In this document: positions 29,614 through 38,106 of the stretch, piece by piece
How the letters are laid out: every line of letters begins with the position of its first letter
Numbering within the stretch: the first letter of the stretch is position 1
Source of the DNA: CATQHQ01 sp965243805
GTDB lineage: Bacteria; Gemmatimonadota; Gemmatimonadetes; Longimicrobiales; Gaopeijiaceae
Reading direction: 5' to 3'
NCBI GenBank assembly: GCA_965243805.1
Contig: OZ251577.1
Span: 2,542,001 to 2,606,000, forward strand
DNA: 64,000 bases
The notes under the pieces: generated by a model
Seen by the model: only the letters and a program-made list of their open reading frames with translations
Told to the model about the DNA's origin: nothing
Database searches by the model: none
Translations under genes and position numbers: made by a program

Positions 29614-30459
29614 CTACGGCGGCGGCGGAAGAGTTCCAGGGGCCGCGCTCGGTTTCACGCGCCGGCGCACCACCTGTCGAACCTCCGTTTCGCCGCTCGC
29701 GCCCCGCTTTCGCCCGCGTGCGCCCAGCCTTCCCTGCTCGCTCCACATGAAGATCCCGCCGCCGGGGCGTCGCGCAGCCAGAGGGTCCAACGTGGTGTGG
29801 TCGGCGCCCTTGTAGAAGAGCTTGGGCTTGGTCCGCTTCTCGGGGCGTCGCACGGTCACCGGGTCCCGGTGCGCGATCTTGGCCACTTCCGACGACGGAT
29901 CGTTCAGATCGCCCACCAGAAGCGCCTCCGTGGGACAGACCACCACGCACGCCGGCTCCAGGCCGATCTCCAGCCGGTGGGCGCAGAAGTTGCACTTCTC
30001 GGCAGAGTGGTCCGCCGGGTTGATGAAGATCGCGTCGTACGGGCACGCGGCGATGCACGCCTTGCAGCCAATGCAGACGCTCTTGTCGAAGTCCACGATC
30101 CCGTCGGGCCGCCTGAACATCGCCGCGGTGGGACAGGCGTCCACGCACGGCGGCTCGTCGCACTGGTTGCAGCGCGTCACCTGGAAGGACCGGCGCGCCT
30201 CTGGAAAGACGCCCGCGTCCACATACTTGACGAAGGTGCGCGTGACCGAAAGCGGAACCTGGTTCTCCGACTTGCACGCCGTGGTGCACGCATGGCATCC
30301 GATGCAGCGGCTTTGGTCCACCACCTTGGCCCAGAGGGGGGCTGGGGCCTCTCCGGGGATGGTTTTCCCGGGCCCAAGGCCACTGGAGGCGGAGCCATCG
30401 TCGCGAGCACCGTTGCCGGCGGCGACGGGGACCGGAACCCGGCCAGAGTGGGGAGGCAC
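29614..30459 (-). CDS. 4Fe-4S dicluster electron-transfer subunit
   Basis: A 281-residue protein with four cysteine groups typical of DmsB/PsrB/SoeB subunits: RCIGCHACTTACKSEN, RCNQCDEPPCVDACP, CIGCKACIAACPYDAIF and CNFCAHRLEIGLEPACVVVCP. These hold four cubane clusters linking the membrane anchor to the Mo subunit. The N-terminal 45 residues are low-complexity and the last 60 are basic. The GTG start at 30459 has no visible Shine-Dalgarno, so the true start may lie nearer WAKVVDQSRC. The coiled-coil gene lies 14 nt upstream. Confidence 0.84.
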   Translation of the reverse strand: MPPHSGRVPVPVAAGNGARDDGSASSGLGPGKTIPGEAPAPLWAKVVDQSRCIGCHACTTACKSENQVPLSVTRTFVKYVDAGVFPEARRSFQVTRCNQCDEPPCVDACPTAAMFRRPDGIVDFDKSVCIGCKACIAACPYDAIFINPADHSAEKCNFCAHRLEIGLEPACVVVCPTEALLVGDLNDPSSEVAKIAHRDPVTVRRPEKRTKPKLFYKGADHTTLDPLAARRPGGGIFMWSEQGRLGARGRKRGASGETEVRQVVRRRVKPSAAPGTLPPPP

Positions 30460-30473
30460 GTGAGGAAAGGGAG

Positions 30474-31163
30474 TCAGGAAGAGGAGACTGACCCCGCGCC
30501 GGCACTGATGCCGTCCGCGAGCTCGGCGGAGTCTTCATCGGACTCGTCGGGGCTGGCAGCTTCCCGGCCGGCCGCACCGACCGATTCGCCTGTGTGCCCG
30601 CTGGCCGCCGCATACTCCTCCGAGGGACGAGGTTCGGCTACGCGCTCGACGGGTCTGCCCTGGTCTTGGGACTTCTTCTGGAAGTAGGGAGCCTCCAGTC
30701 TGGCGATCCGGGTCTCCACGGCGTCGAACCGCCGATTCATCTCGTTCTTGATCTCCCGTCGCTCCTCCTTCGCGTCCGCGAAGCCCTTCTCCATCGCCTT
30801 CTCGAGGGCGGCGAAGCCTTTCTCCCTGGCCTCCTTCTCTGCCGTGAAGCCTTTCTCCCTGGCCTCCTTCTCCTCCGCGAAGCCCTTCTCCCTCGCCTCC
30901 TTGGCCTCCGCGAAGCCCTTCTCCCTCGCCTTCTTGGCCGCGGCGAAGCCCTTCTCCCGCTCTTCCTTCGCCTTCGCGAAGCCGGCGTTCATCTCCGCCC
31001 GGAGCTTATCTACCGCCTCCCTCGCTTCCTTCCGTCCCTCCCTCGCTTCTCTCCTCGCCTCTGCGAAACCCTTGTTCATGGTGGCAATGATTCTCCAGAA
31101 GCCGCCACCAATCGCCAGCAGGACGGTCACGATGATCGCCACGAACTGCAGGTCCCATTCCAT
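30474..31163 (-). CDS. Membrane-anchored hendecad coiled-coil protein (left copy, full length)
   Basis: A 229-residue protein with one N-terminal membrane helix (FVAIIVTVLLAIGGGFW). A long charged coiled coil follows, built from about seven 11-residue repeats of the type KGFAEAKEARE (33-bp DNA period), then KNEMNRRFDAVETRIARLE and a disordered acidic tail. Eleven-residue periodicity points to a straight or slightly right-handed coil. The ATG at 31163 has GAAAGGAAG upstream. A 3'-truncated paralogue lies at 50577-50945 on the other side of the defence island, and their upstream DNA is also duplicated. Family and role are unknown. It may be co-transcribed with the Fe-S subunit. Confidence 0.7.
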   Translation of the reverse strand: MEWDLQFVAIIVTVLLAIGGGFWRIIATMNKGFAEARREAREGRKEAREAVDKLRAEMNAGFAKAKEEREKGFAAAKKAREKGFAEAKEAREKGFAEEKEAREKGFTAEKEAREKGFAALEKAMEKGFADAKEERREIKNEMNRRFDAVETRIARLEAPYFQKKSQDQGRPVERVAEPRPSEEYAAASGHTGESVGAAGREAASPDESDEDSAELADGISAGAGSVSSS

Positions 31164-31286
31164 CTCGCGCTTCCTTTCGCAGGCTCGGCTGCGGTTGGGG
31201 GCCACCTAGCCGGAAGTCTAACCGCCGGTGGTGCCGAAGGGAACGACCAAGAGAAGGAGAGGCGGGCGTCTCGATTCCAGACACAG
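31164..31286. repeat. Left copy of duplicated coiled-coil upstream region
   Basis: This stretch closely matches 50946-51063, with blocks such as CTTCCTTTCGCAGGCT, CCGGAAGTCTAACCGCC and GCCGAAGGGAACGA in the same order. The similarity continues to CGTCTCGAT, which on the right encodes the last residues of MutY (RDAGLPCS). Here the same place reads RDARLSF with no mutY upstream, so this is a copied segment carrying a mutY 3' stub. Confidence 0.75.
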
Positions 31287-31373
31287 GAGCGGCCCACGAC
31301 TGCGCTGTGGGGGCCGCAGGTGGCCAGCGTCATCGCAACAGCCAGACCCCAAATGGCGGACCCGGCGATTCAT
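31285..31373 (-). pseudogene. Stub of a lipoprotein gene 5' end
   Basis: On the minus strand this encodes GLAVAMTLATCGPHS, nearly identical to the signal and lipobox GLVVAMTLATCVPDS of the propeller lipoprotein at 49161-50447. A 2-nt length difference upstream breaks the frame to the repeat-borne ATG. Nothing like the propeller follows; the sequence passes straight into the mutY-end stub and coiled-coil upstream region. Confidence 0.6.
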
Positions 31374-31506
31374 GGCATGTTTGCGGGTTTATGGCATATC
31401 CGATATTTCGTGGCACATTTTCTGATTCCTGGCTACTTTGCGGATTCATGGCATGAAATCTGATTCATGGCAGATATCAGGATTCATGGCATTTTCGCTG
31501 CTTTGT
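31355..31506. repeat. Left array of 19-bp tandem repeats (8 units)
   Basis: Eight contiguous 19-nt units run from 31355, of consensus GGCATRTYYGCNGATTCAT. Examples are GGCATGTTTGCGGGTTTAT (31374) and GGCTACTTTGCGGATTCAT (31431). Units 3-4 here match units 6-7 of the right array at 50410-50542. The period is not a multiple of three and there are no spacers, so it is neither coding nor CRISPR. It sits just upstream of a lipoprotein 5' stub, as its right counterpart sits upstream of the intact lipoprotein. Confidence 0.85.
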
Positions 31507-31725
31507 GGAAGCCAGCAGTTCGCGCTGATCCGCGCCACTCCAGTTGCCGCCGAACACACGCCTTCGTCCACCTGCAGAGGTCCTACCATTCGCTGGCCTT
31601 GACTCCCGGGTCGACCGAGATAGCTTCTCGTATGGCGCACCGTCGCTCGTCGCTTGCGAGGGCGTGTGCATCCTGCCGCCACGATGCGACCACGGATAGG
31701 GCGACCCGCCCGGGAGCTGCGCACG

Positions 31726-32835
31726 ATGTTCAGCAGGCTGTGGGTAGACAACTACAAGTGTCTGGTCAACTTCGAACTCCGCCTGCGCGAGATGTCCCTC
31801 CTGGTGGGTGCGAACGGCTCGGGCAAGACATCGGTTCTCGATGTAATGCTCGCGTTGCGGCAACTCCTTTCGGGAAAGGTGCGAGTCACGGATCCCGGCG
31901 TGTTTCCCACTGGCACCTTGACCCGCTGGGACAGTCGCGATCTGCAGGTGGTCGAGGTGGATGTGGCACTGGCGGACGATGTATTGCGATATCGCGTGGA
32001 GATCGAGCACGAGCGTGCGACAAAGCGAGCCCGAGTCCGTCTCGAAGAGCTGGTTGGCACAGGCGGCGACCCCCTCTTCCGGTGTGAGATGGGCACTGTG
32101 CAGCTGTACCGCGACGACGGTTCCTCGGGTCCGCAATACCACGTGGACTGGAGAGAATCCGCGCTGGCCCGCGTGGCGCCCAGGCCCGACAACCTGAAGT
32201 TGACGGCTTTCTTGGAGTTCTTCCGGCGAGTCTTCGTGTGCAGACTGAGCCCGCCCACATACCGCGCCGAGTCCGTGCGGGAGTCCGAGTACCTGGCGGC
32301 GGACGGCCATGATTTTGCCGACTGGTATCGGCATGCGGTCCAGGAACACCCCGATCGCGTGCAGACCTTCGTCTCCGATCTACAGGACGCGATTGGCGGC
32401 TTCAGGGGGATCCGCTTGGAGAAAGTCGGCGACGAGGCACGTTCCGTCATGATCATGCAGGAGAACAACGGTACGCGCTACGAGGTGCGACTCGACGAGG
32501 CTTCGGACGGCGAGCGGGCGCTTGCTACGCTGTATGCCTTGTTGCATTTGGGGCAGGGGAGCACGCTCTTCCTTGACGAACCGGACAACTACGTGGGTCT
32601 GCCCGAGATTCAGCCTTGGCTAACCGCTCTTTCCGAGGCCTGCGGCGACACCGTGTCCCAGGCAGTTCTGTGCTCGCATCACCCCGAGGCGATCGACTAC
32701 CTGGGCAGCCACAGCGGCATCTTTCTTCGCCGAGAGAGTTCGGGCGTCGCGACGGCCCACTACGGACCGCGCCGGGAAGCCGCGAAGCCGGGCCTCAAGT
32801 TGTCGGAGTTGATTGCCCGGGGATGGGATGAATGA
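31726..32835 (+). CDS. AAA ATPase (AAA_21/OLD-like) of a two-gene defence-type module
   Basis: A 369-residue ATPase. Features are MFSRLWVDNYKCLVNFEL, Walker A LLVGANGSGKTSVLD near residue 27, signature DEASDGERALATLYALL, Walker B LFLDEPDNYVGLPE and the H-loop LCSHHPEAIDYL. It lacks a built-in TOPRIM domain. That role may belong to the overlapping downstream gene (ATGA, 32832-32835), a layout seen in PARIS-like and split OLD-type systems. The ATG at 31726 is chosen by homology to such N-termini. It is the only plus-strand module of the island and has lower GC than the core genes. Confidence 0.8.
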   Translation: MFSRLWVDNYKCLVNFELRLREMSLLVGANGSGKTSVLDVMLALRQLLSGKVRVTDPGVFPTGTLTRWDSRDLQVVEVDVALADDVLRYRVEIEHERATKRARVRLEELVGTGGDPLFRCEMGTVQLYRDDGSSGPQYHVDWRESALARVAPRPDNLKLTAFLEFFRRVFVCRLSPPTYRAESVRESEYLAADGHDFADWYRHAVQEHPDRVQTFVSDLQDAIGGFRGIRLEKVGDEARSVMIMQENNGTRYEVRLDEASDGERALATLYALLHLGQGSTLFLDEPDNYVGLPEIQPWLTALSEACGDTVSQAVLCSHHPEAIDYLGSHSGIFLRRESSGVATAHYGPRREAAKPGLKLSELIARGWDE

Positions 32836-33173
32836 GCCCTCGGAGATTGGGCAACCGGAGACGTGCAGACGTGGTGGTGCTCTGCGAAGACCAGCAGCAG
32901 CAAGTGTTTGCGCAGAGATTTCTTCGGGAGATGGACAGCAAATGGCAAGTGAGACCAGTACCCGCACCGCCCGGCAAGGGGTCGGCAGAACAGTTTGTTC
33001 GAGAACAGTTCGTCAAGGAACTTAGCGAGCACAGGAGTCGCCGTGTCTCAACCACGCTTGTGGTGATGATCGACGGGGACCACCGGGGTCTCGCAAGACG
33101 CAAAGCCGAGCTGGAGGCGGCATGCAAAGAGCAAGAAGACTACCGGAGGATCATGACCCCGAACCGGTCCTGA
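32832..33173 (+). pseudogene. Truncated TOPRIM-like partner of the AAA ATPase
   Basis: A 113-residue ORF whose start overlaps the ATPase stop. VVVLCEDQQQQVFAQRFLRE and VSTTLVVMIDGDHRGLARRK look like the beta-strand/Glu and DGD portions of small TOPRIM-like proteins that accompany AAA_21 ATPases. Such partners are typically around 200 residues. Here the frame ends at RRIMTPNRS just where the convergent DUF499 gene ends (overlap 33151-33173). The missing C-terminal half suggests that the module was cut when it became joined to the DUF499 operon. The family assignment is from memory of similar gene pairs and is tentative. Confidence 0.55.
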
Positions 33174-36100
33174 GGCCCGGCACGACCTCCTCCAGTCGCT
33201 CGTCCACCGCAGTGCGCACATCCGCTGGAGCGTCGGCGTCCAAGGAGACGCCCACATGGAAGCGGAGGTCATGGCCCGCGCCGGCCTCCAGCAGCTTGGG
33301 GGCGGCTTCGGCCAAGTCCATCAGCTGGGCGAGTTCCAGGGCCGCCGTCGGCGCCGGAGACTCTTGGTGCTCCGGCCCGGGAGTTGGCAACCCGGCCTTC
33401 GGTCGCCTGAGCCGCCAATCCCCCGCCGTCGCGTAGCCGCCTGCCGCGCCCCCACTGACGACCTCGATCCATCGGCGGTTGATCGCCTGCGAGATGCTCT
33501 CGCGCACCAAGCCCCAGGGCATGCGCTCGCCCCGCTGGTGCGAAAGCGCCCGCTCGATGTGGGCGGCGTTGGTCTCGCCGTCCGCCCAAGCGTCGGGCAA
33601 CGCGTCTTCGGTCAACTCCTGCACGGCGGGGAGGGCAGGGGGCGGCCGCAACTCGGCGCGCTCGTCCAGCACGCCGCGAGGCATCTCCTCCTTCCAGCAG
33701 GAACTGGGGCCGTTGACCAGCCAGAGCGTACCCGACTCCACAGCTTCCCGGACGGCTTCGTACACGGCCTCGCGAGAGCAGGCGGGAACTGCCAGCGACT
33801 CGTCGTAGCCCTGCCCGAGCACCGTCGTCACTACATGGTTGCCGGAGAAGTAGTCGAGCAGGCCGCGCACGGGAAGACGGCTGGTGTCGGGCTTGCCGTC
33901 GTCGGGCCACAGGCCGGGCAGGTTCCCCGGTGCAAGCAGCGGCGCATGCAAGCTTTCCAGCTCGGCGTTCTCCGGCAGGATGACCTCCAGCGCCGGGTCC
34001 CTGGACGACGACGAATCCACGGGACGGCGCCACCAACTGCGCACCGTGCCGTCGGGGCGAGCCAAGCGCGCCACCATCAACGCCCGTTCGACCCCTTGCA
34101 GGACCGTGCTCAGCAGGATGCGCGTGTTGAGAAGCTTGGGCAGTCGCGGGTCGCGGGCGAAGGGAGTTGCCAAGTCCTTCACGAAGCGGGCCTCCTCGTC
34201 TTCGCGCCAGAGGTCGTAAGGTCCTCCCGGCAGCAGCGCCTCCGCATCCACCGCCGTCTCCTTCAGCCGGGACCGCTCGTCGTTCTTGATCTGCACGAAC
34301 AACGGCTCCCCGCTCGGCCGCAGCTTGAAGGCGTGGACCACGTTGCTCTCGTTCACGGTCACGACCACGCCGTACGCTTGGCGCACCACATCCGGTACCC
34401 GTTTCCGCGCCTCGCGAAGGTTGCGGCGCAGCCGCTCGGCGCGCGCCGGGTCCACGTTCTTGTTGCGAAGCTGGGTGTCCACGTGCTCCCAACCCAGCAG
34501 CGAACGCACCTGGATGCGGGCCGCCTCCAGTCCGTTGCGCGACGGCACCGCCAGTAGGACGGCGTTGCGGGCGACCCTGGGTTCGCCTCGGTCGGACTTC
34601 ACGTCGAGGTAGCGCTTGGCCAGCGCACTGGGTTGCCCCGAGTCGGAGACGGCGTCGGGACCCAGAATCACGTAGTGGAAGTAGGCGTCGTCCTCCACGT
34701 CCCTGGGCGAAGCGGGAAGCAGGTGGGACTTGGCGCCCGCCGCCGAGGCTCCCCCGTCCAGCTCGGACCGGCACTTGCGCACGGTCTCGACCAAGCGTTC
34801 GGTCACGTCCGCGTTGGTGACCCGCCTGTCGCACGCCTCGTCGTGCATGTTGCGCAGGTTGGGGCGGACCCCCAGCCGCCACTCCTTGGGCAGACCCTGG
34901 CCGTCGTCGTCGTGCGAGTCCTCATCGTCCAGGAACCACGAGACGTCCCGCCAGCGGCGAAGCCCCTTCTCGAACTCGATGGCGTCTGGCCCAGAGGTCC
35001 CCGCCAGCCGCTCAAGCTCGAACGTCGTGACCTTGCCTCCTCGCGGCGAGTGCAGGAACACGGAGACGACCGCCTGCTCCACCTCTCGGTTCGGCGCCAA
35101 GTCGGCGTGGTCGCTCTGCACCTGTCGCGCCTTGTCGAACTCGGCGTCCAGCAGCTTGCCCCAGTCCGAGGTCGAGCCTGCGGTGGCCGAATCGGCAATG
35201 TTGGCCAGCTCCCGAAGGGCCGACGAGACATCGTTCTCGGCAGGCGCGGCCAGCAACGCCGACGGCCCCACCACTGGGCTCTCGTCCCACTTCTCGGCGT
35301 CCCGAAGCGCCGTGGCCAGCGTGCGGAGGATGCCGCGGGTGCGCTGGAAGTCGTTCAACTGGGTCCAGCGGCTGTAGAAGACGTCGGTCATGTCGGGGTG
35401 GAAGGGGAAGCTCTGCTTGAAGCGGTCTTCGACTGCTTTTCTGTCCTTCGAGATCGTCTCGTCGAGCTTGACCAATCCCCGCACCACCGCGATGGCCTGG
35501 TTGTGCCTTGCGTCTTCATCGGGCATTCCCTCGAAGAAGCGTCGTCGCAGCACTTCCGCCACATCTTCCTTGCGGACCGGCTGGACTCCTTCCTCGCGCT
35601 GCCGCCGGAAGACGGCGAAGAGGTCGGCCTTGAGGAGACCGCCCAGGTCGCCCTGTTCCTTCGACGGATCGGTGGCAAGTAGCGACGCCACGATCGCCGC
35701 CCGGTCCACCTTCGCGACGGCTTGGTTCAGGTACTGAAAGAAGTGCCGGATGCGGTCGCGCCAAGCCGGATCGAGGGCGGCCTTCTCGCGGGCGTACATC
35801 AGCACTTCGTCCACCAGCACAAGAGTCGCCAGTCCCTGGCGGCCGGGCGCCTCCAGCAGCTTGACGAGCAACGGTTCGGCGGGCGGCGTCTCACGCTCCT
35901 CGTCCCTGTCGTCGGCGTGGATCGCGCGGAGCCCGTCCGCGCCGGCCAACTGAAAAGCCAGCACGCTCCACGGATGCTTGAGGGTCCTACGCTCCCCATT
36001 CGGCGCGCGCACCCCCTCGATGCCTTTCTCGACGTCGATCTTGTCAAAGCACAGGGCAGCGACCAACGCCTTGGGCAGTGCGTGGCCGACATGTTCCTGG

Positions 36101-36444
36101 AACGCCTTCACAGTGGGCGATCCCGGCAGGCCCGCCGGATCGCGGAAGAGGTGGTACAGGGTGATCAGAGTGTGCGTCTTGCCGCCCCCGTAGGTCAGTT
36201 CCAGCTGCCGAATCGCCCGGTCGCTCTTCCCGGCGAGGCGCAACGCCACGTCCCTGACCAGCTCCCGCAGCGGCAGGGTCGGAAAGGTGAGGTCGAAGAA
36301 CTTGGCCGGCTCTTCATAGATCGGACGCTTGCCTCGCGCCAGCGTGACCTCGTGCAGGTCGGCCGCGAACTGGGCCAAGGTGAGTTCGCCGCTGCGGAGT
36401 TCGTCCTTGAGGCGGACCAGTTGGGTCCAGGGCTTGGGCTTCAT
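33151..36444 (-). CDS. DUF499 anti-phage-associated ATPase
   Basis: A 1097-residue protein of the DUF499 group. It opens MKPKPWTQLVRLKDELRSGE. A Walker A-like ELTYGGGKTHTLITLYHLF lies near residue 85, and the Walker B ATLVLVDEVLMYA near residue 205. A long helical body follows, with a C-terminal SGGAAGGYATAGDWRL region. DUF499 genes recur beside DUF1156 methylases and helicases in phage-defence islands, and BrxC is a distant relative. The ATG at 36444 overlaps the stop of the preceding small ORF by 4 nt, and GAGGA lies upstream. It is the last gene of the long minus-strand operon. Confidence 0.83.
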   Translation of the reverse strand: MKPKPWTQLVRLKDELRSGELTLAQFAADLHEVTLARGKRPIYEEPAKFFDLTFPTLPLRELVRDVALRLAGKSDRAIRQLELTYGGGKTHTLITLYHLFRDPAGLPGSPTVKAFQEHVGHALPKALVAALCFDKIDVEKGIEGVRAPNGERRTLKHPWSVLAFQLAGADGLRAIHADDRDEERETPPAEPLLVKLLEAPGRQGLATLVLVDEVLMYAREKAALDPAWRDRIRHFFQYLNQAVAKVDRAAIVASLLATDPSKEQGDLGGLLKADLFAVFRRQREEGVQPVRKEDVAEVLRRRFFEGMPDEDARHNQAIAVVRGLVKLDETISKDRKAVEDRFKQSFPFHPDMTDVFYSRWTQLNDFQRTRGILRTLATALRDAEKWDESPVVGPSALLAAPAENDVSSALRELANIADSATAGSTSDWGKLLDAEFDKARQVQSDHADLAPNREVEQAVVSVFLHSPRGGKVTTFELERLAGTSGPDAIEFEKGLRRWRDVSWFLDDEDSHDDDGQGLPKEWRLGVRPNLRNMHDEACDRRVTNADVTERLVETVRKCRSELDGGASAAGAKSHLLPASPRDVEDDAYFHYVILGPDAVSDSGQPSALAKRYLDVKSDRGEPRVARNAVLLAVPSRNGLEAARIQVRSLLGWEHVDTQLRNKNVDPARAERLRRNLREARKRVPDVVRQAYGVVVTVNESNVVHAFKLRPSGEPLFVQIKNDERSRLKETAVDAEALLPGGPYDLWREDEEARFVKDLATPFARDPRLPKLLNTRILLSTVLQGVERALMVARLARPDGTVRSWWRRPVDSSSSRDPALEVILPENAELESLHAPLLAPGNLPGLWPDDGKPDTSRLPVRGLLDYFSGNHVVTTVLGQGYDESLAVPACSREAVYEAVREAVESGTLWLVNGPSSCWKEEMPRGVLDERAELRPPPALPAVQELTEDALPDAWADGETNAAHIERALSHQRGERMPWGLVRESISQAINRRWIEVVSGGAAGGYATAGDWRLRRPKAGLPTPGPEHQESPAPTAALELAQLMDLAEAAPKLLEAGAGHDLRFHVGVSLDADAPADVRTAVDERLEEVVPGLRTGSGS

Positions 36445-36806
36445 GGGGGTGTTCCTCGGGCGTCTTCTGGTGGGAACCAACGGCGCAGGGTCGCGACCAG
36501 TTCCTGGAAGGCGGGGTCTTGGCAGCGGTCGAGGTTGGCCGACCATGCGATATCGAAGAAGAGGCGTCCTGTCAGCCGGGGACGAGACCGACTCGGAATC
36601 TGGTCGAACGACCGCAGCGGCTCCCGAAGGTATGCGAGCGGTCGCGTTCGACAACCGCTGTCGCGTTCACGGTGGCGGACGATCCTAACCCCAAACTGCC
36701 GTGTGCCCAAATCGCGGTGCCGTTGACACAGTGCCTTCATGACCTGTTCCATGTCCAGGTCGGCAACCAGTGCGAACAAGTCCTTCTTGACGTTCACCGG
36801 CATCAT
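36441..36806 (-). CDS. Short chimeric ORF: TOPRIM-like N-terminus joined to an unrelated tail
   Basis: A 121-residue ORF with 4-nt overlaps at both ends (AAA gene upstream, DUF499 downstream). Residues 1-62 (VKKDLFALVADLDMEQVMKAL, then VRHRERDSGCRTRPLAYLREP) resemble the start of small partner proteins found after AAA_21 ATPases. After LREPLRSF the sequence changes to DQIPSRSRPRLTGRLFFDIAWSANLDRCQ and ends in WFPPEDARGTPP, which does not continue that family. The tail may be the end of an older operon gene, perhaps a DUF3780-type protein, that was overwritten when the AAA module inserted. That last point is inference. Confidence 0.55.
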   Translation of the reverse strand: MMPVNVKKDLFALVADLDMEQVMKALCQRHRDLGTRQFGVRIVRHRERDSGCRTRPLAYLREPLRSFDQIPSRSRPRLTGRLFFDIAWSANLDRCQDPAFQELVATLRRWFPPEDARGTPP

Positions 36807-38089
36807 TCGACTACCATGCTGGCAAAAAGAACGTCCAAATCGGCCGACGTCTGCCAATCTGCAAGGACCGGGTGGTGGTCGCCTCGCATGATGTCGGTTC
36901 CCCCTTCGCTCGTCGTCGCGAAGCACAAGACGTCCTTGGGCTCCGCCATGGCCAGGAACGCCGGCGAATGCGTCGATACCAGCACCTGGATGTCGAACGC
37001 CGAGGACAAGAGTTGGTAGACCGCCTCCAGCGCCAGCGGGTGTACGCCGTTCTCGGCCTCTTCTAGAAGGATTATCTGGCCGTCTTCGGCCATGTATGCG
37101 GCCAACATCATCGCCAGCAGGCGCAGAGTCCCGTCGGACGTGACCCAAGAAGGGACCGTTACTCCACCATTGTATTCCAGCACCAAGTAGCATGCAAGGT
37201 GTTGTGGCTGGTCTTCCACTCGTACGCCATTCAGATCCGGCAACACGAGCTGAACATCTTTCAGCCACTCGGCGTATAGGTCCGGGTGTGTTTCCTGCAT
37301 ATGCTTGATCGCCCATGGCAACTTGGAGCCGTCCGAGGCCAGAAAGTCGTTGCTTGCACGTGCCGTGCTGGGCCTGCGCATCTTGGTACTTTCCAAGAAC
37401 ATGGCATTGATGCCGGTAGATAGAAGGGACTGAACGTGCAGCGACAGGGGGAACCGGTTCTTGTCGAGGAAGCGGAGGTGCGACACAAGTGGATCGATCA
37501 GATTTGTGCCCCATAACGCACGAACCGGTACTTCCCCGATCATGTCGCCTGACTGGTCCTCGGCTACAAGGCTGAACCGCTCCAGTGTGCGATTGAGGAT
37601 CATTAGCGAGCCAGAATCGTCCTTCTCGGCCAAGATCGTGTCTGGGGCTTGCCGAACTTGGGGAAACGGTGCTCTTGAAGACGTGCGTCCGCGACGTCGC
37701 ATCGACGGACCGGCAATCACCGTGGCGCGCTCGCACGACACATGCGGGACAGCGGCATCTTCCCTAACCGCAATCTCGTAGCGATAGGTGTGATGACCTT
37801 CGCCATCGGACGACCCGCTTCGCATCTCCTCGGGCACCTTGACTTCCAGCGCGATCTCGAAGCCAAGGTCACCATTCGGCCTACCCCAGACGAGATCCCG
37901 AAAGTTGTACACCCGTCGCGAAACCGCCTTCTCCAACCCGTCCCGCACAAAGTCGCCCACGAACGACACGGCGTCGAAGAGCGTGCTCTTGCCGCTGGCG
38001 TTGGCCCCGACCAGGACATGGAAGCGGTCCAGGGCCACGTCCACGTAGCGGAGGCAGCGGTAGTTGAGGGCTTGGATGCGGGTGATCAT
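36803..38089 (-). CDS. AAA ATPase (AAA_21/OLD-like) inside the defence operon
   Basis: A 428-residue ATPase opening MITRIQALNYRCLRYVDVAL. Walker A is VLVGANASGKSTLFD near residue 27. The signature region is TSDGTLRLLAMMLAA, Walker B is IILLEEAENGVHPLA and the H-loop is VLVSTHSPAFLAMA. It sits 17 nt after the DUF1156 methylase and overlaps the chimeric ORF by 4 nt. It is related to, but clearly diverged from, the ATPase at 31726-32835. Together with the small partner it would form a two-gene defence module lodged between the methylase and DUF499 genes. Confidence 0.82.
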   Translation of the reverse strand: MITRIQALNYRCLRYVDVALDRFHVLVGANASGKSTLFDAVSFVGDFVRDGLEKAVSRRVYNFRDLVWGRPNGDLGFEIALEVKVPEEMRSGSSDGEGHHTYRYEIAVREDAAVPHVSCERATVIAGPSMRRRGRTSSRAPFPQVRQAPDTILAEKDDSGSLMILNRTLERFSLVAEDQSGDMIGEVPVRALWGTNLIDPLVSHLRFLDKNRFPLSLHVQSLLSTGINAMFLESTKMRRPSTARASNDFLASDGSKLPWAIKHMQETHPDLYAEWLKDVQLVLPDLNGVRVEDQPQHLACYLVLEYNGGVTVPSWVTSDGTLRLLAMMLAAYMAEDGQIILLEEAENGVHPLALEAVYQLLSSAFDIQVLVSTHSPAFLAMAEPKDVLCFATTSEGGTDIMRGDHHPVLADWQTSADLDVLFASMVVE

Positions 38090-38106
38090 GGCGGTGGGTG
38101 GGCGGC

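Noticed and set aside
31355..31506. Possible CRISPR array
   Set aside because: The 19-bp units are contiguous with no spacers, vary in sequence and lack cas genes nearby.
31361..31506. tRNA-type attachment site for an integrase at the left island edge
   Set aside because: No tRNA gene, integrase or recombinase is present at either edge. The duplicated segments look like homologous chromosomal DNA.
36441..37736. A 431-residue protein ending at 36441
   Set aside because: The upstream portion is a shadow of the AAA ATPase gene. Only 36441-36806 has coding character and coupled start/stop signals.
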